DNA of 64,000 bases, taken from Solen grandis (taxonomy: Eukaryota; Mollusca; Bivalvia; Adapedonta; Solenidae). Within the stretch, counting starts at the first letter, position 1. Each line of letters opens with the position of its first letter. Of this stretch, positions 47,206 through 59,200 are shown one piece after another. Where the stretch lies: positions 66,185,946 through 66,249,945 of the forward strand of contig CM037777.1 of NCBI GenBank assembly GCA_021229015.1, read 5' to 3'. The notes beneath the pieces were generated by a model that worked only from the letters and a program-made list of their open reading frames with translations, was not told the origin of the DNA and searched no databases. The translations under genes were made by a program, and so were the position numbers.

Positions 47206-50200
47206 GTACGGACAAAAAAGCCCACTTGGACATAAGACCACTCGGCAAAAGTCCATTGGACAAAAGCCAACTGCTATTTTTGGCAAGTTGGACAAAAGCC
47301 CACCAGTGAAATAAAGTAGTTATTAAGTCAAATTTTATACAATTTGAAGAGAAAAAAAATGAGAATATAGATTCAGACCAGTATCTTCACTTTTTTTTTA
47401 CCTTTTAATAATTAATAAAGCTAGTACTTAGGTCATGTTTAAAATTAAGTCAAATTAAAAGTAACTCCAGGCCAATATTTTGACATTATTACCATCAAAG
47501 TAGTAAATTATGTCAAATTAATTTGATAATGGATAAATTATTCTTTATAAACTATCAACAATATATCTGTATATGTTTACCTTTAAAATAACATGCATGA
47601 TTAATAAAACTAGTAGTTAGGGCATGGTCGAAATGTGGTCAAGTTATGAATATAAATAAATGGGGGGGGGGGGAGAGAAAGAGAGAATAAATATCTAATT
47701 AATTTGAAAGAGAGAGAAGAAGAGAGAGAGTATATTTACTAAATTTATATGATAGAGAGAGGGAATATATTTACAAAATTTGACTAAATGACTTTTAAGA
47801 TATGCTCCTAATTAAGGAATAGGAGATGAATTGATGCAATAAAAAGATAATAAGTCCTAACAAAGCCAAAATTATAAACATGGTAAATATGTAAAAGCTA
47901 CACTGTATTGATTTAAATGATATGTTAAAATTATATTCAGTACTTAAATTCTTCAATTAAATGCCAAATTATGCTTAACAGTGGGTTTTTGTCCTAGTGG
48001 GCTTTTATTCTAATGGGCTTTCAATCAGTTAATCTCCAGCAAAAAAAAAAAAAAATAAAAAAAAAAAAAAAAATAAATAGGAGGGTGTCGGAAGAAAGGG
48101 ACTTTTTTAATGAAACGAAAGGTAAAAAAGGGGGAAATATCTTTTTTAAAGGCGTAAAGGTAAAAAAACAAAACTTTAGGGTCGGTCATTATAATCGGTT
48201 GAAACTTTTTTTTCGCCTAAGGATAGAATATCTTTAATTGGCAAGAGTTGGTTATCGAGACAAAATATGTTTGACGGTCATGCATATTTTTTATCATGCT
48301 TACTTTAACTTTGAAAAATGCACGCTTTGGATGAGTGTGTTTTTACAGAGAATGCACTTACTATATGATTATATTCATACACGGTTCAAAATGTTTGAAT
48401 ATTCTCCTTCGATTTTAGTTTTCGTGTAAAAAAAAAAAAATACAGGCGTGTGTTTTTAAAGTCATTAAGTTTACATTTTAGTACAAATAATTTGAATATT
48501 ATAAATATAGGTGAGAAATAACTATAATTTTGAAATATTTAAACTTGTATCTTGGAATCGAGCGTCTGACTTATCATTTGATACAATTAATTCCAGGAAC
48601 TTTGTGGTCCTATTGGAATACTGTCCGGAGGGGTCAAATATTCGTCTCTACGAAGCAAAACCAGTTTCGCTCGATTTGGTACGTCTATAGCATCGGCAGG
48701 TGACCTTGACAAGGACGGCTTCAATGGTAAGTGTATGACAATCAAGGCTGAGACCATCGCCATCCAACCGTTGTTTTCTTATTTACGATAAAGCGTTGCC
48801 CCGGATAAAATAATATGAATATATTTGTCAAGTATCGAACTAAAACTTTCCATAATTAATGACATGAAATTGAGGCCACTTCAACACAATGTATTCTGGT
48901 TTGTTTAGTGTACCTCTATGCTTCTCCCGTTTACATATTTCTTAACGTAATACATTAAATGATAACGTACATAACGTTGAAATAATTTATACGCTGCTTT
49001 ACGTAACTTCTGCAATTCTTTAATCGGTTGAAATGTTATTGTCATCCTTTGATATTGATTCATCCGGGATTAGACCGTAATTTATCGCCGTCAAATAATT
49101 TTGTTGTTCTTTTCGTGTTGGTTTTTACCGTCGCTGCGACTGTATTACAGTCATATCGCGTCATCCAGCTTTTTGACAATGGAGGGTACAGATGTACCCG
49201 GTAGAATCTCCGAGCTACCATAAGCAAGTTGCATGAACAAATCCGAATGACCCTGCCAGGATTCAAGCCTATAGCATTGAGAAGCTGGGTGATGGTCAGT
49301 CAGTGACTTAACTCGATCAGTCACGGATTACCTATTTAACCTATTTTGGAAAATGGTTAAACATTAATAAAAACAATCTGTATAATACAAGAAAGTTTGT
49401 ATTGTGTATAACACCCTGTCCGGTCAGTGCAAGATTTCGTTAGACGTGATTAGTAACATATCAATACGAGCATAACGTCTTTAATATAGGTTCACCTCTT
49501 CTTTTTCTAACAGATGTGGCAATCGGCGCTCCATACGAAGACGATGGACATGGTGCTGTGTATATATATATGGGGTTTAAACTCAACATGAAGATGGAGG
49601 ATAAATTTGCCCAGAGAATAGAAGGTATGCGGAAAACATTATGCACACCTTTAGCCCTGATCACACCTTACCGTGCGTCCATTTGCACGCACGTTTCCGC
49701 AGCTGTGTCTTAGTAATGAAATAACTCCTGTGTATAATAGCTAGCGTAGATACAAACAGCGCCACACATTCTACGAAATCAGAATTGCATTATTTGAAAA
49801 GGGATACAGCCAGTTGTAACCGAGTTGTAACCATACAGGTACTTTTCTGTTTTACATAAATCATTTTTATTTCTTGACTTATTTTAATACATTTAATAGA
49901 CAAGGTATCATTTTGATGGTATCGTAATGTTCTATTGTAAAATGCTATTTACTTTCACAAATCTTTAATAGGAAATGAGACATCTGAAAATGTGACTTCG
50001 CGATTATTGGAAAATTTGTTACGTACTTTTGTGAGATTTAGATAAGTTGATAATAATCGCTTGATAAGTCTTTATTTAGCGTTCTTACCGATCATTTTGA
50101 ATTTATGAATATCTCAAAACCTTAGGAATTTTAAGATTCAAATTTTTATTTCATTCGGGTATGTGAATATGTGCAAAAGAAAGACAACAACATTGAAATT

Positions 50201-53200
50201 AGTTGCGAAATACGATGATCCAGGGCTCACGCTGGGAATTATTTTTTATGAGCCAAGGCATGAGCCAAATGGTCCAAAATTGGGGCCACTTTTTTTTTCT
50301 TTGAGCCAAATTTTGGAGCCAGGATGAGCCAATAATTTAATGAGAATGCGACAAAATATGGGCATTTATAATGATTATATGTGCTACTAGGATGACTGAT
50401 GGATTGGTCAAGATTATATACCCTTTCGTTGTCGGTTATTTAATTTGCTTGTGATCTTTAATTGTCCCTTTAATTATACTTACCGCATCTTTTGATTATC
50501 GCTTGCCGAACGAGACTGAATATCGTCAGACTAAACCGTAACAAACAATCCAATAAGTGTGCCTTTGTTCCGACAGTCAAATAAATAATCATCGTGTCCT
50601 TAATCCGTCGTTACCTTTTCTTTAATTGCCGATAAACTACTAAATCATCAACACGTACGTGCCAACTGCCATAACTGTGAAATACACTGATACACAGGGT
50701 GAAGGACGCGCGTGCTAGACTGGTTATCGATTTTTCTCGGTCTAGCGATGCTCTGCGTGAGCGAAACCAATAACCAGTCTGACTGCTTAGGTAAATGACA
50801 AAAATAAAAACCATGCGACAAGACAATGCGCCAAATTCAAAATTTTCGGGCCACTTTTAATAATCATGAGCCATTTGGCGCATTTGGCGCTCGACAGCGT
50901 GAGCCCTGCGATGGCATTAAGCTATGATGTAAAGCAGATGATTTAAAAAGTGATCAGTTAGAAATTTCTGTCGGTTTATACATGTTATTAATATATGTTT
51001 ATCAATCAATGCCGTCGTTAAACGTTGGTAAATAATTTTTTTTGAAATTTTTCAGTTTTACTGAAATGATAGATATTAAACCTTGTGTTTCTTTTCAGGA
51101 AAACTGATAAAACCTGATATACAGTCCTTTGGTTGGAGTCTGTACGGTGACGAAGATCTAGATGGAAATGAATTTCCAGGTTTCTTGCACTCTTCCAATT
51201 AACTGGCTTTAATTTTATGACTCTCGCTCTTCTTGAGAGTATGTATTGTAATGTAAATGTAATGCTATCCAATGTAAAAAAAGTTCACTTTTCTAATTAA
51301 AGAATAATTAATAACTTTATATAAGTTTAAACTATATATGCACAGCATATAGTTTTATTTTAAATCATAATTATACGTTGATAGCTTTTAAACAATACGT
51401 CAATAAGTATATATCGTGAAAATGTATCCACCAAGAGAGCTGAATGACTGACATCGCGTTGCCAATTAATAAATACTCGTATATTAGTGTTCCAGAAATA
51501 TTTATATGCTTAACAGCGTTCTCTGTCTGATAGTGCGTGTTTAGTACAATACTGAGGTGTTTTATAGGAAAGAACAGACCAGACACCAAATGGACTAAGT
51601 GTACAAACATAAAACACTCATGGTGTTATGGTAAAAATGAATTTGTTTCAAGGGACTAATTTTCTGCAAAATATTGACCTTGTGGAGCATGTTCATTTGA
51701 TCTCAAGATCGTAATCCACTTCTTTTTAATATTATCACTTGTTTTTACATAAGAGATTAACTTGAAGTGACCATGAGTGACTACTATATATTTACAGATG
51801 AGATCATTATCGTGTGCAATTACTGTATAATCTAATAGATCTAATATTACTTTCTTTTTCGACCGAGGAGCCTTTTATGAAAATATATGGGTTATCATGC
51901 GCAGCGACAGTGTAAAATAATTCCAAATGAAACATACAAACATCTGAACTCAGTAAATGTCACGGCAACATAAAATTCTGAACTGCATGTATAAAATTCT
52001 GCGGATATACCTGAAACCGCTAATCATCAACTTAATCAATGTATATCAAAATCATGAAAGGTGTCCTAAAATTTATAATTACGAAAATGTGGTGAAACAT
52101 AAACACTGAACATTTCCAGATCTGGTTGTTGGCGCCTATGCCTCGGACACAGTGGCTGTGTTCCGTTCCCGACCTACAGTGGACATGTTCGTGAAGATGA
52201 AGTTCCAGCCTAGTATCATTCCTCTCAATGCGAAAGGGCTGGCCTGCTCACGTGATAATAAACAACTCTGCATGGAAGCTACAGTGACATTTTCCTACAA
52301 AAGTCATACGGTCAATAGTTTCAGTACGTATACATATATTTACATCTTAGGTTAACTGACTACTTTATGGATCACCATTTTATGGCGTAGTCCTGTGTCA
52401 TTCAAATCATTAACGGCAACAAGTTTGTTTATTGCAATTATAATCGAGAGGCAAGTTGCTTACACATTTTCAATGTACTTTTGGGTTTAAATTTAACCGG
52501 TTAAATAATTTCAATAAGTTTCAGTGTACTTTCCGCTGGCTTTGTATGCAACCGGATGTTGCAAAAAAATACTATTCTTTGTGCCTCGCGCAGTATGAGG
52601 GTAAATGAAAATGGCCATCAAGGTTTTGAATTTTCATATATTCGAAATGTATCAATAAGTTTTATTGTATGATTCATGGCTGAGGTACCTACTCCTTATA
52701 CTGCGCTATCTGTAATCTTGGGGACGATCGGGAACCAGACGACAAAACACATTGAAACTACTTGTGAAAGCAACTTGACCATGGCATTGACTTAAAACAA
52801 CCTTATTTAGTTTTAGTTCCTTCTCTCGAAGAATGTCTATTATTTCAACAAATGTAAGCATAACTTACGCGCTCAACCCGTCGGAGAGATTCGTGAGCGC
52901 TATGAGTTATTGAATTTTATTACCTCATATCCGAGCCAATCGCAGTATGATGCTAGCTCAGAATAACGCACCATTTCATGCGGCTAGAAGCACACAGGTT
53001 ACGCTTGTGGTAACGTGCGAACTCTCCAATAGCCTGCGAAATATCCAGATTCGAGCACTTTTGGGACCTATTAAAGCGAAAGGTGCTTTCCCAGCCGCTA
53101 AAACCAAATCTCAGGAAACGCACGCGTGTTATTGACCAGATGTAGACAGGAATTCTACAACAGTATCTTCACAGATACATTATTATATCAATGAGGACAA

Positions 53201-56200
53201 TGACAAGCGTGCACCTTTTGTCTTTGTGCAGATCAGTAATCATGGCATTAATTTAGTCAAAACTTATTTATGAACGTCGATTTGGAAACAAAGCTTTTTC
53301 AACAGTTTCTAGCTTGGACTAGTATATTGCGCCTGGGAAAACCATGCAATATTCTTAACCCCAACAGGTTTCGAACTCACAACCTTTAGTTGGTCAATTT
53401 CAATATAGCTTTCATATTTTATTTACGTTTGTGACAGTAGTCCTTCACAGTTTTCAAGATGCAAAATACTGGTTCAACCAGAGACCGTCGTGATGAAGCG
53501 CCACATTTGAACTCCAATCGGCCTAAGTGTATTAGGTGTAGTTATATCCTAGTCCCACCTGATGTGATAACACCATAAAATACCGCGTGTTATAGTTTAT
53601 TACTTATTGTTCACAGCTTTGTCCTGGGACCTTAATGCCGACACGTTGATGAAAGCAAAGGAAGATTACAGCCGCTTCGAGTTCCGTGACCTCCCGGGGA
53701 AGAGCCATCTCATACAGAACATCACCGTGCAGTCAGGAGAGGCTAGCGTGAAGACATACACTTTGGATGTAAAGGTATGTTTCCCTAGCAGATTAGTAGT
53801 CAAATTTATTAAGAGGTTGGCTTCTTTAAAACATATGAGAGATCACTCGCTGTGTATTGATATTACTGCTTAATTTACAATTTAGTTTACATTCGGATCA
53901 TGGGACTACTAATAAATAGAAGCGAAATTGATAATCAGCGACATTCCCGAACAATTATTATTCAATACAGATTTTAAAAAGACCAAATGACTAATGCCGT
54001 GCATATGAGTAAATATAAGTTAAATAAGGTCTTTCGAATCCAATTGAAAATTGTTTTGTTAGATTTAATCAGATTTTGATGTTTTACAAGGCAAAAGCGC
54101 AAACATACATAAAGGTTCGTATGTATACTGCATTATTATCATTATTGCAAAAAAAAAAAAAAAAAGATATCGCATTATGCGAATGTTCTGATAGATAGTA
54201 CTTTTTGCAAGTTAACAATGTGGATGACCTCTCTAAACAAGAATGTTTTAAGAAACCATTAACAAACAGACAAATAAAACATGTATAATTAAACACAATG
54301 CAACCTGCCCTAAGAAGCTTGTAAAAGGAACAAGAGAATACAATCAATAGATTATACTGCTATATATGTCAAAGTCTTTATTCGGTTTCAAGAACTGCCA
54401 AAAGAAATAATAACAATAATAATAATAAAATGTCGGTAATTTCAAAATCAAACAATCCATTTACCATCAAAATTCAGAATAAATGCCCCCATCCTGTCCA
54501 AACAGTCTTGATGTTAAAAACAACAATGGAAATAAAACAACAACAACAAAAAAGAAAACAGCAGCAACAACAACAACAATAAAAAACACCTGAAAGAAAT
54601 CCATTCCCCTGCAGTTAACCAATGGGAACCCAGAACCAAAAGACGCTTGGACTATTGTACGGTTGGAAGGCTGGATCAGTATTGTGAACGACAGCGCTGA
54701 CGTCTTTGACAAGATAGACCCTGTGTTTGGAAGTCGCACCAACAGACATATATCAGAGGATGTAAGACCAAATTTTAGCTTCTCTCTCTCTCTCTCTCTT
54801 TATATATATATATGTATATATATTATTTGAATTCATGTCACTTGTTTAATTGTTTCCATCACCATGTGATTATACCAATTTAGTAAGCATTTAATAAGTA
54901 GTAATAATCAAAGAAGTGTCACTTTCCCCTTTAAACATTCTAATATATATTCGTAAGGTAAGTTTATATGGTGAGAGATAAAAGAAAAGAAGAAAACTTA
55001 AGAAGTGTACTTACTCAACATTAAAAGCTTAATGTTATCACTGGACTTCAATTAAAGATGCAATACTACAGGAAAATTAGTTTAGCTCGAATATTTTGAA
55101 ACTCAGAGATTGTAAAACATCACGGACACTTTAACTTATTTATCATCTATGATGATTCTTCGCTAAGGAAAAAATCAAAGGACTGAGAGTCAAAATTTCA
55201 CGTTATGCATAACCTGAATTAGTAAAGGAAAAAGTAAAGTGGTTTGAAATTTGGAACTATTTTATTGATTTTCCACATCAAATGGATCTTGTATCATTAT
55301 ATCAATTTACTTTGCGGGCCGAACACTCGTTTTCCATTGATATACCTATTTGATAAACTAAGGAAATATTACACGCCAGAGGTATAAGAAATGTACAGTG
55401 TGCCACTTGCTTTCGTCACACAATATAATTCATAATATTTTCATCGATATTTTTCTCGCATACGCATCGTTGCAGAGTTATAGATTGTTATGTGCGGTGA
55501 CAACTTCTGCAATAAAATAAATTTCATGTAAGATGTGTAAAAATGTCACTCGCATAAACTGGAGCTCGTCATGCAAGCATATGTATCTATTGTATATCGA
55601 TGATACTAGCAAACAGGTGCACGTATTGCTTGCTCGCTAAATGCCACTGGATTTGGATTTCCCACGACCGATCCTAACATGTAAAAGTGAACACTCGTCT
55701 TCATAACCGGCTAATTATCAGTGATACCGTGAGCACGAAATGCTTTGAGTGGCGTGTTTCGGTATTCCATCACCTCAAGTTAAAGCGCGCAATCTCTGAG
55801 AGACTGTCGGCAGGATGAACATGATGAAAACATTACTATACAAGTTATTACAACTCAAGCTTTAAACAGGAATGAACTCGATAGAGGCAAAGGTTAAATG
55901 ACGCCAAAATTCAACACGTTTTCCTGCATCTCTAAGTCAGTTGAACTCTCTCTTTGTTTCATGATAACATCGCCGGCTGTTTTTCGGTACCTTGAGCGTT
56001 TTGATTTGTTTCATAATGACCCAGAGTGAAGTTCCATTTATAAAGTTCAAGGTTTACAAGATCTTAGCAAGCATGGATACAAACCAAAAATCACATGTTC
56101 AACTCTCTGAATTCCTTACAGACGTACTTAGTAGCCAGTGTTATACAGTACCAGCTGCAGCTGCAACCAATAAAATATCCCCCAATGTTCAAAGGTTTAG

Positions 56201-59200
56201 TAAGATACACACTCGCACTAAACAGTAGAGAGATAGCTTTTAACTGCAAAGTTGTATCATTTGGTTCGTCAGAATTATATGTTAATACGATGTTACAAGA
56301 CTAAAATGGTGTTTTACATTTATATGTTAATGTAATGTGACAAGACTAAATGGTGTTATACTAGTATATGTTAATGTAATGTGACAAGACTAAAACGGTG
56401 TTATACTTTTATTTGTTAATGTAATGTGACAACACTGAAATGGTGTTGTACTTTTATATGTAAATGTAATGTGACAACACTGAATTATTCCAGGCCGAGT
56501 TTGACAAAAAGTGTGAAAGTCAGGACCAATGTCAATCAAACCTTGAACTGAAAGTCGATTTGTCTATCGTCAGACAAAGAATCTCCGACACCCTTGTCGG
56601 CAACACTACTGAGATATACGTTACAGCCTCGAGCACACTTAGAGTAAGATACACGTACTTACACATGTACATGCCGAGTAGCATGATTTTCCCTGGTTAA
56701 GGAAGCAAATGACCAATGGCATCATTACTAAATCTTTTTCTTTCCAACCTGTTTGTGATATATCTGTAACTTTGTTTTTTACAGGTGTAATGTTAATCTT
56801 GCCCCTACTTATTTAGTCTTATGTATACTTTGAGATACAATAAAATAAATTTGCAACCTTCCTTGTATATTTTCTAAATCAAGAATTTCTCAAGTGATTC
56901 ATTAGAACTTTGAGGAGTTATTTATGTTCTTGTGCATTGGTGTGTCAGAGGTGAATAATCTGGACATATCTTTTTTAATGAAATCATTATTCAGTTAGAT
57001 TACAACATACCAAAATGAAATCCTTTTCACAGTTAGTATTGCTCTTTTCAGGTTAAACTTTTAAATGTACTTGAACAGTTTGCCGGTGTTGGCAGTTGTC
57101 AGACATTACATACTATAGCTAAAATTCATAATTCATCGTGGATTTTGATAAAGTATTTTATTACCATCACTTTATTACTTGTTATATATAAATATCCTTC
57201 TAGATATAAATCTGAATGAGGTATGTTCAACAACAATGAAACTACCGGTTGTCTTTATCAACAGGTGACGGTAGTTGTGAGGAACATCTATCAGACTTCC
57301 TATAAGACAAAGTTTACATCTGAAGTGGATGCCATCTTTCAAAAGGACCCTGAGTGAGATATTTATTATATACATGTATACAATTTAGAGAAAATAGAAC
57401 TTTCACTGAAGGAGATTGAAATCCTATCAGAAAAGAAAGCATAGGTCATACCATCAAAGCATTCCTTCATGCAATCTTAGAATTATAAATTTATAAAACG
57501 TATATGGAATTATCATCTGATGCTATGCAATAGTGTTGAGATTTGTTGTTTTTGATTTAGTTTCATTTCAGAAAATCTTTGCTTTTTGAGAGCACAATTC
57601 GCCTAATTAAAAATAGACTTTGTGATACTATCTTGCTATTGAGGTAGTATGCAGATCGACTTAAACAATGAGGTAACTACTTCTGGCTTAAATTCCACCA
57701 CAGTACTTAACTTCTTAAATGCAAACAGAATTTATCTCAGAAACAAGTAGGATGAAATTCGTCCATAATTTACACATAGCTATGTAAGGTTGCTTGAATT
57801 CGAGCTGAAATATAATAGTCTAATAACAATATACATCTGATAATGAGATGATGTTACTCTATTCTTGTTGTTCTGTATTTTGAGGTGTCCACTGGTCCTT
57901 GTGATTTATTTCAGGTCACTCTACGGTGACATAGGAGCGAAATGTGTATCTAAGAACCCGGTCAAAGGCATCACGAACACTAATTGTAGTGCTGAGTTTA
58001 AACTGGATTTGAACAAAAACATCAAAGTCGTGATGCATTACGACATCTCACAGGCCAGTCTTATTCCTGATAACGACTTAAAGGCTATGCAGACCTCACT
58101 CAGTGTAAGTAGCCTTATTTAAGAATCTAAATAAAAATGGACTTATCAGCAAATATCTCTATCTTGTAAAGTATTTATTAAAATATTGTTCATAGTTCTG
58201 TCGTATGAGATTGGATGATACGTATTTCAGTTTAGTTCTGATACATTTACCTAATGACATGCGTCCTCTGTTTAGATATAGTTCTGAAAATGTAATCTTG
58301 CTATTATCTTTTTTTATAATTTAATCATGTGTTGCACTTACTTACACAGATTATGTAACTCGGTATAGTAGACTATAGTACCAGATATTGAACGGTATGA
58401 TATTGGATGATACGTATTTCAGTTTAGTTCTGATACATTTACCTAATGACATGTGTCCTCTGTTTAGATATAGTTCTGTAAATGTAATCTTGCTATTATC
58501 TTTTTTTTTTAATTTAATCATGTGTTGCACTTACTTACACAGATTATGTAACTCGCTATAGTAGACTATAGTGCCAGATATTGAACGGTCTATTCTGTCA
58601 CATATTTTCCCATTTGAAGTAAAGCAAAACTCATTTCATAATTAACAGTATCCCTTTACTTCAAACGGACTCATTTCGATTCACTGGCAAACAGAGCAGA
58701 CCGAGACCAAAAACCCGTTCAGAAGCTTTCTGATCGGGGTCTTCTTTGTTTGTTCATATAATATTGTAGCTCAGATTTTACGGTTTGGACATTAAAGAAT
58801 AAAAAGACTCATTGTTCCATATACTATATAAAATTCCAGTGAATAAATATTTATGGATAAATAGACTTGAGCATGAATATTCATGAGGTAAAGGGTCGAT
58901 TGACATTTTCATCAATGCTATCATTGTACGCTCATCGACTTTTCTTTTTAGAACCATCCGTCTTAGTGTTATTTCTTAACCGTCATTAATGTACTTTGGT
59001 CAAATTTAATTGTGTATGTGTATTTCGTTAAGTAAAATTGATGTAAAACTGACGGGATTGTATTCTATGCTCGTGTATCCAAACAACTGTGTTTCAGATA
59101 TTTATCAAAGCAGACCAGGCCAATAACGACACGGATACATCTAACAATGAGTTTGCAATGAAAATACCTATAAAGCTGAAATATGTCATGGTCATTAACG

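Noticed and set aside
47672..47760. GA-rich stretch as a regulatory element in an integrin intron
   Set aside because: Simple purine repeat inside a DNA element; no evidence of function.
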